A stretch of 64,000 bases of DNA from an uncultured bacterium (GTDB taxonomy: Bacteria > Cyanobacteriota > Vampirovibrionia > Gastranaerophilales > Gastranaerophilaceae), in contig CACYOO010000002.1 in assembly GCA_902776035.1 (NCBI GenBank), positions 1 to 64,000 of the forward strand, read 5' to 3'. Below, in pieces: positions 28,908 to 37,933 of this stretch (the first letter of the stretch is position 1; every line of letters starts with the position of its first letter). The notes under the pieces are model-generated. The model saw nothing but the letters and a program-made list of their open reading frames with translations. It was not told where the DNA came from and did not search any database. Made by a program: the position numbers and the translations under genes.

Positions 28908-30377
28908 CTATCCTCTGTTAACAATTACTTTATTTCTGCCATGTTCTTTTGCATAATATAAAGCTTTATCAGCTTTTGTATAAAGCTGCTGCGGCTCATC
29001 ACCCTCTTTATATTGGTAAACACCAACGCTTATTGTAACTTGGATTTCTTTAACTTTAGCATCTTTAACTTCAGACAAATCAACATGCTTTGCCTCTACA
29101 GCAGCTCTTAAACGTTGTGCTACAGCACCTGCTTCTTCTAATTTTGTAAACGGCAATAATATTGCAAATTCTTCTCCACCATATCGAGAAGGAATATCAG
29201 ATTCCCTTAATTGTTGTTTTATTACAGAAGCAACATTTTTCAAAACTTCATCACCTACAGCATGCCCGTAAGTATCATTTACCTTTTTAAAGAAGTCTAT
29301 ATCAAGCATTATAGCACACAATGGATGCTGTTTACGATTTGCCATTGAAACTTCTTGTTTTAATCTTATTTCAAATTGACGTCTGTTATTTAAGCCGGTT
29401 AATGCATCAAGTGTAGCATGTTCTAAAACTTCTGCATACATATTAGCACGTTGAATAGTTAAAGATGACTGTTTTGTCAATTGATCCAAATAATCAATCT
29501 CATTTTGTGCCAATTTATCTGTATGACTATGTGCTACGATACATCCCAATATAGAATTATTAGCAGCTATTAACGGAAATAAACCTATTTTATTGTCATT
29601 AGTTAATACATAAGCTGAATCTGCAGTAACATCTTTAACCATATCTAAAATTTTTGTATCTCGACATGCTAAAGGCCATACAAGATGATAACCGTCTTTT
29701 TCTTTTAAGAAAATATAGATTAAATGGTCAGCAATAAACTTATCTATCATTTCACCGATAATAGGGATAATATAATTCAAATCATATTGCGTTTCAAGAA
29801 TTTTAGCAATATTTTTCATTGATTCATGGAAATCTATATTTGCCTGCATTTTATCTGCAAGAACCTTGTTTTGAATTTTTAATGATATTTGATATGCTGC
29901 AATAATCAAAGCCCTAAAGAAATCTATGGTCAAAACATCCGACATTGTAAGATTAATAGTCAATTCTATTAATCCATAAGGTGTTTCACCTTTCATTAAA
30001 GGAAATATAATAACATTTTTTCTGGATTTAATATATTTGTTTATATCCCAAAAATCTTTAATGTTTATACTGTTATCATTTATCAAAAAATCGTCATATT
30101 TAGAATTTTTTACAACATTATATAATTTTTCTGTATATGATTTATCATGAGTTTCGTCAATAACAATCCAACTCTTAGCATAATCTCTAAGTTTTTGAGT
30201 ATTTTCATCATAAATGAATATGTTTAAACTTTCGAGTTTAACAATACTGTTAAAAGAAGCAGAAAGAGCTTGTATAATGCTTTCAGGGTCTGAATTTTGT
30301 GTCAAACCGATAGATACATCAGCTAGAAAATTTAGTTCTTTGGAATCAAGAGATTCTTTCTCAAAAGTTTCTGACAC
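28908..30377 (-). CDS. Diguanylate cyclase with two GAF-like domains
   Basis: The 489-aa protein has two GAF-like sensory regions (about residues 15-175 and 185-315) and a GGDEF domain. The active site is GGEEF (400-404). The inhibitory site RxxD is present as RESD (391-394), so product feedback by c-di-GMP is expected. No membrane segment is seen, so the sensed signal is cytoplasmic. The start is GTG at 30377, preceded by GGGGG, with TATAAT further upstream. Confidence 0.94.
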   Translation of the reverse strand: MSETFEKESLDSKELNFLADVSIGLTQNSDPESIIQALSASFNSIVKLESLNIFIYDENTQKLRDYAKSWIVIDETHDKSYTEKLYNVVKNSKYDDFLINDNSINIKDFWDINKYIKSRKNVIIFPLMKGETPYGLIELTINLTMSDVLTIDFFRALIIAAYQISLKIQNKVLADKMQANIDFHESMKNIAKILETQYDLNYIIPIIGEMIDKFIADHLIYIFLKEKDGYHLVWPLACRDTKILDMVKDVTADSAYVLTNDNKIGLFPLIAANNSILGCIVAHSHTDKLAQNEIDYLDQLTKQSSLTIQRANMYAEVLEHATLDALTGLNNRRQFEIRLKQEVSMANRKQHPLCAIMLDIDFFKKVNDTYGHAVGDEVLKNVASVIKQQLRESDIPSRYGGEEFAILLPFTKLEEAGAVAQRLRAAVEAKHVDLSEVKDAKVKEIQVTISVGVYQYKEGDEPQQLYTKADKALYYAKEHGRNKVIVNRG

Positions 30378-30505
30378 TTTTACCCCCGATAAAATTATAT
30401 CTTAATGTACTCTTTTATATTTTCATCCGAAACAACATTTTTTTCAAGTAAATATTGGTAAATTTTTCAAATAATTAATTTTTTGTTACTCATTAATAAT
30501 TTTTG

Positions 30506-31564
30506 TTAACTATTGCTCTCGAAAATATTTTTAGAACGGCATTTTCTAAAATTCTCTGTTATAGCAATGTCTGCTTCATCTGTAGGTGTTATCTTTCCGT
30601 TAATTAAAATAACCGGCTGTTCTTCCTCTTTATCCTTTCCAAGTTTTATTTTATCCTGAATACTTGTTTCACTGTCTTTTTGAATATTTTCCGCAGATAC
30701 AGAACTAAGAACATCAAAAATATATTTTGCATGAGCAGAATATTTACCTGTTGCCAGAACTGCAGCTTTTTCAAGTTCATCTATAGAATAAGCTCTTTGA
30801 TTTAAATGTTTTAACATTAACCCCAAGTTATAATGAGATTCATAATGCATTGGTTCACATTCAATTGCCTTGCAATAATATTGACCTGCACGTCTGTAAT
30901 CTCGAAGTTGATGATAAGTAAGAGCAAGATTATAGTTTATATCATAACTATTTGCTAATATTTTTACAGCATTTTCATACGCAATAGATGCCTGTTCAAG
31001 CATAGCCCGTTTTTCCTTATTTTTTTCTTCCGGCATATAAAACGCTTTCTGTGAATAAGCCCTGCCCATATTATAATATGCAATTGCTTTATTAGTTGTT
31101 TCACTTTTTTTATTATCGTAGACAAACGGTATAGATACCAAAAAATGTTTGGCTTCTATAATGTGTTTGTATTGTTGTATCGCACTATCAAAATCACCTA
31201 ATTTTTCCGCAGTAATAATACCTAAATTCATCCTTGCCATTGTATAATTATCTTTAGCAATAATTGCATTTTGATAAGCTTGAGCTGCAGCGTAATAGTC
31301 TTCATAAGCAACATATATATTTCCCAAATTCAACCATGCCTCATAATGAGCGGGAAAAAGCTTTAGACCATGTTCATAAGCATTAACAGCATCCTGCATA
31401 TTATATTCTCTGAATGCTTTATCTCCTTTATGAACGTAATACATGCCGATAACTCTATTAACTAAATCAACACCAAAACTCCTGCCTATAGTCAAACAAT
31501 AGACTATAAACAATAATAGAGATATCATAAAAATCTTTATTATTAAGCCCAAAATTTTACTCAT
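30506..31564 (-). CDS. Membrane-anchored TPR protein
   Basis: The 352-aa protein has one N-terminal membrane helix (about residues 7-25) and tetratricopeptide repeats from about residue 45 to 285 (for example YEAWLNLGNIYVAYEDYYAA and SHYNLGLMLKHL). The C-terminal 60 residues are charged and unstructured. It probably organises a protein complex at the membrane. No ribosome-binding site is visible; TAGAAT (minus strand, 31576-31571) ends 6 nt before the ATG, which predicts a leaderless message. Confidence 0.83.
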   Translation of the reverse strand: MSKILGLIIKIFMISLLLFIVYCLTIGRSFGVDLVNRVIGMYYVHKGDKAFREYNMQDAVNAYEHGLKLFPAHYEAWLNLGNIYVAYEDYYAAAQAYQNAIIAKDNYTMARMNLGIITAEKLGDFDSAIQQYKHIIEAKHFLVSIPFVYDNKKSETTNKAIAYYNMGRAYSQKAFYMPEEKNKEKRAMLEQASIAYENAVKILANSYDINYNLALTYHQLRDYRRAGQYYCKAIECEPMHYESHYNLGLMLKHLNQRAYSIDELEKAAVLATGKYSAHAKYIFDVLSSVSAENIQKDSETSIQDKIKLGKDKEEEQPVILINGKITPTDEADIAITENFRKCRSKNIFESNS

Positions 31565-31570
31565 ACTTAC

Positions 31571-31576
31571 ATTCTA
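31571..31576 (-). promoter_or_regulatory. -10 element of the TPR gene (leaderless layout)
   Basis: TAGAAT ends 6 nt before the ATG at 31564, so the expected transcription start falls at or beside the start codon. No clear -35 is seen. Confidence 0.4.
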
Positions 31577-31603
31577 TTATCATATTAAATAATGAGCAAG
31601 TTT

Positions 31604-32569
31604 TTAAAAAACTTTTTTGCCTATACTAACAAATTTATCTATATAAAATTTTGTAAAAAATTTACTTATTCTTCCGTAAAGTTTCAGTTTATCCATTTTT
31701 AGCAATTTACCATCTCCGCATACAACTGTAATTGAACTGTTTTTTACGGATTTATTAACAATCATGCCTGCTTCACACATATCCGTATTATTATCTAATA
31801 CTGATAATGAATATGGGCAAGGTACAAAAAATTTTTTACCATACTCAAAATAAGTTTTAGTCCAAGGATAAAAAGCTCTTATGTGTGCAGATACTTCTTC
31901 TGCACTTTTGCTAAAATCAAGCATTACTTCATCAGATTTTACTTGGGGATAATAAGTTTTTAAATTTTCATTTTGTTCAACAGGAATGATAAAGTCATCA
32001 TTTAAACTGCATAATAGTCTGTTTACTTCCTGTCGTGCAATTTGTACAGTTCGCTCTCTCAATTCTTTTCCCGTATCATCAGGTTTTATTTCTATTATTT
32101 TTTGTTGTAATATAGCACCTGAATCATATTTTTCATCCATAATATGAAAAGTTATACCCGTTTTTGTTTCTAAATGCCTTATTGTTTCAAGATATGGATT
32201 AGGACCTCTATATTTTGGTAATAAAGACGGATGAACATTTATCATTGCTATTTTTGGAAGTTGTATAATTTCTTTTTTTAATTTTTCACCCCAAGTACCA
32301 ACAAGAACAATATCCGGCTGTAGTGATAATAATTCCTTTTTAAATTCCTCCGAATTAGCACTTGTTGCCTTAACTTCATGGAGATTACAGCTTTTTATAT
32401 AATTATAATCATCAGACGGAAAGATAAAATCTTTTATTTTCATAAAAATTTTATTTTTATTCAAGCGTTCATACCTGAAAACTCCGACAATTTTACACTT
32501 GGCATCCATAGTACCTGCTATTAAATTAACAAGCATTCCGTCGTTTCCGAGTATAACTACTCTAAACAT
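31604..32569 (-). CDS. Formyltransferase, probably methionyl-tRNA formyltransferase-like
   Basis: The 321-aa protein has the formyltransferase fold with the signature INVHPSLLPKYRGPNPY (catalytic His and the SLLP motif) and a downstream Asp in TGITFHIMDEKYDSGAIL. The C-terminal domain (VMLDFSKSAEEVSAHIRAF) matches the Fmt_C pattern. Fmt usually has Arg-Gly-Ala-Ala-Pro after the HPSLLP box; here Pro-Asn-Pro replaces it, so a sugar or other amine N-formyltransferase is possible. It overlaps ribF by 13 nt. Whether it is the cell's only fmt cannot be judged from this window. Confidence 0.8.
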   Translation of the reverse strand: MFRVVILGNDGMLVNLIAGTMDAKCKIVGVFRYERLNKNKIFMKIKDFIFPSDDYNYIKSCNLHEVKATSANSEEFKKELLSLQPDIVLVGTWGEKLKKEIIQLPKIAMINVHPSLLPKYRGPNPYLETIRHLETKTGITFHIMDEKYDSGAILQQKIIEIKPDDTGKELRERTVQIARQEVNRLLCSLNDDFIIPVEQNENLKTYYPQVKSDEVMLDFSKSAEEVSAHIRAFYPWTKTYFEYGKKFFVPCPYSLSVLDNNTDMCEAGMIVNKSVKNSSITVVCGDGKLLKMDKLKLYGRISKFFTKFYIDKFVSIGKKVF

Positions 32570-33453
32570 TCAATATCCCTCTCTATTTGCTGTTTTAATT
32601 CCTCAAGTGAATTAAACTTTCTCTCATCTCTTATTCTATCTATAAATGTAACTTTTATACTTTGTCCGTAAATATTTTCATCAAAATCTACAATATGTAC
32701 TTCTAACAGTTTATTAGAATTAACACCTAATGTCGGCTTAACACCAAAATTTGCAATACCCTTATAATCTGTACCATCAACATGAACAATTGTTTTATAA
32801 ACCCCTGATGGTATATTTACTATATGATTAGGATAATACAAATTCGCAGTTTTAAAACCAATTTTTCTTCCTATTTGATTACCTAAAACAACATTTCCTT
32901 TTATATAAAAATCATAACCAAGCATGTCTTTAGCCGATTTAAAATTACCGGTATATAAAAAATCCTTTATAGCAGAAGAACTAACTATATTTTTTCTTAC
33001 CTTTACAGGTTTTACAATTTCATACTCATATCCGTAATCTTTACTTTTTTCTTTTAATAAATCACTTTTACCGGAATTATTATAACCAAAAGTATGATTA
33101 TAACCTATTGTAATCATTTTTGGCTTAAGCTTTTCACAAATCATTTTCAAATAATCATTACCGGACATTTTGGACAAATCTTCCGTAAAATCAACAAGAT
33201 ACATATAATCTATACCAAGATTTCGTAAAAAGTTAATTTTTTCGGATATTGTCATTATATAGACAGATTTATCGTTATTAATAAGTGATTTTGGAGAATT
33301 GCGAAAAGTAATTACAGAAGATTTTAAATTATTCTTACGAGCATATTTTACAGCATTTTTAATCACCTTTTTATGCCCTTTATGCATTCCGTCAAATAGT
33401 CCCATTGCTACAGATAAATTTTTTTGTTCGTTAAAATCATTAAATATTTCCAT
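32557..33453 (-). CDS. ribF: Bifunctional riboflavin kinase / FAD synthetase RibF
   Basis: The 298-aa protein has an N-terminal nucleotidyltransferase domain (GLFDGMHKGHKKVI, with the HxGH-type motif; SSSAIKDFL) and a C-terminal riboflavin kinase domain (GNQIGRKIGFKTANLYYP, then SGVYKT). It converts riboflavin to FMN and FAD. No ribosome-binding site is seen; TATAAT (minus strand, 33465-33460) ends 6 nt before the ATG. It is divergent from the HerA-like gene, with only 58 nt between starts. Confidence 0.95.
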   Translation of the reverse strand: MEIFNDFNEQKNLSVAMGLFDGMHKGHKKVIKNAVKYARKNNLKSSVITFRNSPKSLINNDKSVYIMTISEKINFLRNLGIDYMYLVDFTEDLSKMSGNDYLKMICEKLKPKMITIGYNHTFGYNNSGKSDLLKEKSKDYGYEYEIVKPVKVRKNIVSSSAIKDFLYTGNFKSAKDMLGYDFYIKGNVVLGNQIGRKIGFKTANLYYPNHIVNIPSGVYKTIVHVDGTDYKGIANFGVKPTLGVNSNKLLEVHIVDFDENIYGQSIKVTFIDRIRDERKFNSLEELKQQIERDIECLE

Positions 33454-33459
33454 AATAAT

Positions 33460-33465
33460 ATTATA
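33460..33465 (-). promoter_or_regulatory. -10 element of ribF (leaderless layout)
   Basis: TATAAT lies 6 nt before the ribF ATG. A second overlapping copy lies 5 nt further upstream. No Shine-Dalgarno is present, so transcription probably starts at the ATG. Confidence 0.42.
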
Positions 33466-33482
33466 TTATAAATTATTTTTTA

Positions 33483-33491
33483 TGATAGAAT
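33483..33491 (+). promoter_or_regulatory. Extended -10 promoter of the HerA-like gene
   Basis: TGATAGAAT, identical to the rseP and defence-operon elements. The predicted start near 33498 leaves a short leader with TAAGGA before the ATG at 33512. Confidence 0.45.
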
Positions 33492-33511
33492 TAATTTTAA
33501 GGAATAAACTC

Positions 33512-35890
33512 ATGAGAATATTCGAGGTTAAAAATAACCTGGTAAAAATTTTTTATGAAACTTCTGATACGATTTTTCTATCAAGTTTCGTAATGATTAA
33601 AGATAGCAGAGAAACTTATATCGCACAAATCATGCATCTTGAATCAAGCAAGCATGGTAATGTTGCTATTGCAAAAATTATATTCAATTTAACAGAAGAT
33701 GGAATAATAACGTCTTATTCCGGTTCTATTCCTGCCATAAACAGTGCAATCTCAAATATTAAATCTATTGACTTTTTAAAATTAATTCAAGGACAAAATC
33801 CTATTATAATAGGAGATTTCATTGAAAATAACCTTCTTGTATCTGTTGATAAAAGCGTAATGGAACAAAAGCTTGTTGTATGTTCAGAAAATCAAGAAAA
33901 TTCTGATTTAATGATTAAAACTTTAAACAGACAAATTAAAAATTACGGACGAAAAACAGTTATTCTTGATACAGATGGAGAAAGTATATTTGACAAAAAT
34001 ACGCTTATCATGTCTGATAATTTCAAATTGCCTATAAATTCACAAATGCTGAATTATATTTACGAAAAAGGACTTGAATATAAAAGTGCAAAAAGCAAAG
34101 CGATTTTACAGGAAGCATTTTTAGAATTACAGTATTACCTTTCAAGTTTAGAAGAATCCTATATACCTGTAAACAGATTTATAGACATATTGGAAAAACA
34201 ATATTTAAAATCAAATGTTCCTGAATTAGTTTTACTTAAAAATGCTCTTATAAAATTGAACGATTCCGGTATATTTGCCGGAAACGTAATGGAGTACAAA
34301 AATCTTTTTGAAAGTTTATTAAATAATCAAACCACCGTTATAAATATATCAAAAATTGATGAAAGCATACAAAGAGAAGTAATATTCTATATTTACAGTG
34401 TGTTAAAAGAAATTTCTGATGATTTTTATGTATTTGTAAAACTTTCAAATGAAAATTCTGACAAAAAGTTGTTAAAACAAATATACACAAGTGAAAATAT
34501 TTATACAACCGTTGTTTGTTCATATATATATAAATACCTTACGGAATTAAAAAAAATATCAAAGAATTTAATTTTATTTTCACCTTTATTACAGCAACAA
34601 GATTTTGCGGGCTATAATACATTTTTATCAACATTGGGCAAACAAGAATTTGTACTATATGGTCAAGCAACACAGTACATGCCGTTAATAATAAAATTAT
34701 CAGAACGTGCAAAATATTCTAATTCTATTCCTGAAAGTACAATGTCGCCGGAAGATGCTCGTAAAATGGTTCAACACAAATTAAAAGAACAACGACAACA
34801 GTATGAAGCAGAAAATAAACCTAATGAAGATTATAATATGCAGCAGCAAATGACACAGGACAACCTAAGAAATCAAATGTCGCAAATGGTTTATCCACAG
34901 CAGCAAATACAACCTCAAATGCCACAAATATCTTATCCGCAGCAACCTTTTTATAATGCACCGCAAATGTTTGCATCTCAAGCATATCAACAAGGTTATT
35001 CCGGACAAATTTATAATATTCCGCCTCAATATAATGTTCCTCAAATACCTCAGCCAATGGTACAAGTTCCATATCCTCAACCTGCTGTATATAACCCTTA
35101 TCAACAAATTCCTCAACCTTATGCACAACAAGCATATTATCAACAACAACCAATTATACAAAATACTTATCCAAATCAGACGAATATTCCTAATTCATAT
35201 CAACAACAACCATTTGTACAACAACCTTTTACTGCACAGCAAAATCCTGTTCAACCTGTACAAAACCAATTTAATCAACCACAACAAATGCAAAACATAA
35301 ATACAACCGGACAAAAGCAAAACAATGAGGAAGTTCCTGTATTAAAATCTATTGAACCGCAAGAAATGCCAATAGAAAATAATATAAAAGAAGATGATAA
35401 GAAAAAAGATGATGATAAGAAAATTGAAATAAATAATCAAACTGAAATTATTAATGTAGATAGTAATTCAAATGCCATTACTGAACAAGATTTAGATATA
35501 ATACAAGATGTTGATGATATGTATAACAACATAGATAATCAACAAATAATTGAAAATCAAGAAGATTATATAAATACTCAAGAAGAAATTTTGAATAAAC
35601 AGACATCAGATGAAATTCAGTTAGAAGAAAATATAAAAACAAAATACAATATAACAGAAGATAGTTTAAAAGAACCTGAAGATACCGTTCCTGTATATCC
35701 AGCAAATACGGGAAATATTCCTGAAATAAACTATGAAAAAGGAGATATGGTTTCTCACAATAAATTTGGTAATGGAAAAATAGAAAAAATTATTCATTAT
35801 GGTAATAAAAAGCTATGCTCAATATATTTTGAAGGAATAGGCAGAAGATTATTAGATCCTACACTTTCCGAATTAAAAAAAGTTTCATAA
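33512..35890 (+). CDS. HerA-like protein without P-loop, with Gln/Pro-rich linker and Tudor-like C-terminus
   Basis: I choose ATG 33512, preceded by TAAGGA; a longer in-frame start at 33299 would run into ribF. The 792-aa protein starts with a HAS-barrel-like region (about 1-100) and a RecA-like region reminiscent of HerA/VirB4 ATPases. Where Walker A should lie the sequence is CSENQENSD (124-132), so the P-loop is lost, but the following VILDTDGES (150-158) still resembles the VIDPHGEY strand. Residues about 440-640 are Gln/Pro/Tyr-rich, and about 640-735 acidic. The last 50 residues (GDMVSHNKFGNGKIEKI, then RRLLDP) match the Tudor-like C-terminal domain of PcrA/UvrD helicases, which binds RNA polymerase. 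Function unknown. Confidence 0.72.
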   Translation: MRIFEVKNNLVKIFYETSDTIFLSSFVMIKDSRETYIAQIMHLESSKHGNVAIAKIIFNLTEDGIITSYSGSIPAINSAISNIKSIDFLKLIQGQNPIIIGDFIENNLLVSVDKSVMEQKLVVCSENQENSDLMIKTLNRQIKNYGRKTVILDTDGESIFDKNTLIMSDNFKLPINSQMLNYIYEKGLEYKSAKSKAILQEAFLELQYYLSSLEESYIPVNRFIDILEKQYLKSNVPELVLLKNALIKLNDSGIFAGNVMEYKNLFESLLNNQTTVINISKIDESIQREVIFYIYSVLKEISDDFYVFVKLSNENSDKKLLKQIYTSENIYTTVVCSYIYKYLTELKKISKNLILFSPLLQQQDFAGYNTFLSTLGKQEFVLYGQATQYMPLIIKLSERAKYSNSIPESTMSPEDARKMVQHKLKEQRQQYEAENKPNEDYNMQQQMTQDNLRNQMSQMVYPQQQIQPQMPQISYPQQPFYNAPQMFASQAYQQGYSGQIYNIPPQYNVPQIPQPMVQVPYPQPAVYNPYQQIPQPYAQQAYYQQQPIIQNTYPNQTNIPNSYQQQPFVQQPFTAQQNPVQPVQNQFNQPQQMQNINTTGQKQNNEEVPVLKSIEPQEMPIENNIKEDDKKKDDDKKIEINNQTEIINVDSNSNAITEQDLDIIQDVDDMYNNIDNQQIIENQEDYINTQEEILNKQTSDEIQLEENIKTKYNITEDSLKEPEDTVPVYPANTGNIPEINYEKGDMVSHNKFGNGKIEKIIHYGNKKLCSIYFEGIGRRLLDPTLSELKKVS

Positions 35891-35905
35891 AAACAGGATA
35901 GATTA

Positions 35906-36544
35906 ATGGAAGCAAAAAATACAAAATCTAAATTAAAATATAAAAAAACATTATGGTTTATAGAAATTTTAGCTTGGTTTTTAGTTTTTGTATTAATATC
36001 ATTTTGTTTAGTTACAATAAAACAGTATCACAACAATAACTTTAATTCTTATCAATTATTTTTACAGGATGTTGACGGTATAATAAAAGGTTCACCTGTC
36101 AGAATGATGGGAATTGTAGTCGGCTATGTTCGGGAAGTAAAAATTATTAACGATATGGTATTTGTTGACTTTATAATGGATAAAAAAGGTATGACCGTAC
36201 CAAAAGGTTCTCTTGTAACTGTTGAATATTCCGGCTTAGGAGGTTCTAAATCTTTAGAAATTTATACACCAAAGGATAAAATTCCTGAAGATGCACCAAT
36301 GTTTGAAATCTTACAACCAAGAAGATTAGGTCATGTTGTAGGATTATTAAATACAATGTTTGATAAAATAGTATCTGTTATCTATAAAGTTTCATATTTT
36401 TCTGATGAAATACAAACAGTTAAATTTAAAAAAATTAAAATAGAAACAGATAGACCTATGATAGAAATGGTAAAAGAAGTTAATAAAGATATTGACAATA
36501 TACAAAATAAGTTAGATAAAGGAAATAAGGATAAAAAGAGGTAA
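35906..36544 (+). CDS. MlaD/MCE-family lipid transport protein
   Basis: The 212-aa protein has a single N-terminal membrane helix (about residues 16-38) and an MCE domain (about 45-130: FLQDVDGIIKGSPVRMMGIVVGYV, then VTVEYSGLGGSKSLEIY). A C-terminal helix-rich tail follows. Single-MCE proteins form hexameric rings in the periplasm and move phospholipids between membranes together with an MlaFE-type ABC transporter; no such transporter genes are visible here. It lies 15 nt after the HerA-like gene and 4 nt before upp. Confidence 0.88.
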   Translation: MEAKNTKSKLKYKKTLWFIEILAWFLVFVLISFCLVTIKQYHNNNFNSYQLFLQDVDGIIKGSPVRMMGIVVGYVREVKIINDMVFVDFIMDKKGMTVPKGSLVTVEYSGLGGSKSLEIYTPKDKIPEDAPMFEILQPRRLGHVVGLLNTMFDKIVSVIYKVSYFSDEIQTVKFKKIKIETDRPMIEMVKEVNKDIDNIQNKLDKGNKDKKR

Positions 36545-36548
36545 AAAA

Positions 36549-37199
36549 ATGAATAAAGATTTAGTAAGAGTAATTGAAAACCCTGTAATATTACAAAATT
36601 TATGTGCAATGAGAAATAAAAATACCGATAGTCAAGGGGTTAGAATAGCAACGAGAAAAATAACAAGAGTTTTACTTTATGAAGCATCAAAAAATCTTCC
36701 GTTGATAGACAAGGAAATAGAAACTCCTATAACAAAAACGACAGTCAAAACAATACAAGATGATATATCAATAATTATTTCTCCTATCCTAAGAGCAGGA
36801 CTTATTTTTACCGATGAAGCAATTGATATATTACCTCAAGCATGTATAAGACATATTGGTATGTATAGAGATGAAAAAACATTAAAGCCGGTATGGTATT
36901 ATAACAAAGTTCCTATGGAAACAATTAATCCTGAAAATACCTATGTATACATTACTGATCCAATGCTTGCAACAGGTAATTCATTATTAGAAGCTATAAG
37001 ATTGTATCACGATAAAAATATTCCAATATCTAACATAAAATGTATTTGTATAATAGCAGCACCTGAAGGTATTGAACATATTCAAGAAGAATTTCCAAAA
37101 ATAGAAATTATAACCGCAACCGTTGATGATTATATAAATGAAAAAGGATACATTGTACCCGGAATGGGCGATGCAGGAGATAGAATTTTTAATACTTAA
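36549..37199 (+). CDS. upp: Uracil phosphoribosyltransferase
   Basis: The 216-aa protein salvages uracil to UMP using PRPP. It has the type I PRTase loop as ITDPMLATGNSLLEAI (near residue 140), the uracil-binding C-terminal segment YIVPGMGDAGDR and the ILRAGL motif. AAGAGG precedes the ATG. It closes a three-gene operon that ends in a long terminator hairpin. Confidence 0.96.
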   Translation: MNKDLVRVIENPVILQNLCAMRNKNTDSQGVRIATRKITRVLLYEASKNLPLIDKEIETPITKTTVKTIQDDISIIISPILRAGLIFTDEAIDILPQACIRHIGMYRDEKTLKPVWYYNKVPMETINPENTYVYITDPMLATGNSLLEAIRLYHDKNIPISNIKCICIIAAPEGIEHIQEEFPKIEIITATVDDYINEKGYIVPGMGDAGDRIFNT

Positions 37200-37210
37200 A
37201 ATGAAAAATT

Positions 37211-37255
37211 AATAGAAAAAGGAATTATTCAAACTTTCCTTTTTCTATTTTTTTG
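37211..37255 (+). terminator. Rho-independent terminator of the upp operon, inside the prepilin 3' end
   Basis: AATAGAAAAAGGAA (37211-37224) pairs perfectly with TTCCTTTTTCTATT (37236-37249), a 14-bp stem, followed by a T-run. The loop and right arm are the last codons of the convergent prepilin gene. Confidence 0.9.
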
Positions 37256-37920
37256 ATATTATCACCTATTTCAGTAAATCCGTTATCACTCAAATATCCG
37301 GCATAAATATCACGAGATAATACTGACGCACCTTTTAATGCACCATCTATATCAAAAAACACTACGGCATTTGGACAAAAATCTTCATCATCATTATCAT
37401 CTGCAGAATTACTTGTATTTAATCCGCAATCTTGAAATGACGTATCAACTACACATACAGCCATAGATGTTCCATCGTTTAAAAGTGCAGTTGAACATTT
37501 TGCAGTATCCTTTGCACCGGGTGCTGATAAACCTAAATCCGTTGTTTTTTCAGGATATTTAACTACAAAAGCTGCTCCTGATACATCTTTTATTGTTGCA
37601 ATAGGAAAACAACCTTGATTTACTGATGTTTTACCACAATAGTTAGAAAACTTTATATACTTTGATAAGCTTTTTAATAATGCTTCTGATTTGTCTGCAT
37701 CAGTTGTTTTACCTTTATAAGTATTTTCTATAGATTCATAATCTCTTACAAGAGCTAAAACCCCGCCATCTAAAAGGTGAACAGCTTTTTTAACACGTGC
37801 AAGCGCTTCTTTTTGCTGATAAGTTTTAGATAAATTTGGTATAGATATTGCACCTACAACACCAACAATGGCAAGTGCTATTAAAACTTCTGCAAGTGTA
37901 AATGCAAATATTTTTCTCAT
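37225..37920 (-). CDS. Type IV prepilin-like protein
   Basis: The 231-aa protein has a class III signal: the short leader MRKIFA followed by FTLAEVLIALAIVGVVGAI, with Glu at mature position 5 and a hydrophobic helix. Cleavage and N-methylation by a prepilin peptidase before Phe7 are expected. The C-terminal domain has Cys residues (near 94, 103, 141, 155, 164 and 182) that could form disulfides. AAAGGAGAT precedes the ATG. It starts 13 nt after nadC on the same strand, an unusual neighbour for a pilin. Confidence 0.92.
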   Translation of the reverse strand: MRKIFAFTLAEVLIALAIVGVVGAISIPNLSKTYQQKEALARVKKAVHLLDGGVLALVRDYESIENTYKGKTTDADKSEALLKSLSKYIKFSNYCGKTSVNQGCFPIATIKDVSGAAFVVKYPEKTTDLGLSAPGAKDTAKCSTALLNDGTSMAVCVVDTSFQDCGLNTSNSADDNDDEDFCPNAVVFFDIDGALKGASVLSRDIYAGYLSDNGFTEIGDNIKKIEKGKFE

Positions 37921-37933
37921 TTTATCTCCTTTA

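Noticed and set aside
33299-33511. 71-codon upstream extension of the HerA-like gene
   Set aside because: It runs through the start of ribF on the other strand; ATG 33512 has a ribosome-binding site and an upstream extended -10.
34821-35161. Overlapping antisense frames of about 100 codons
   Set aside because: They are by-products of the Gln/Pro/Tyr-rich repeat codons of the HerA-like gene.
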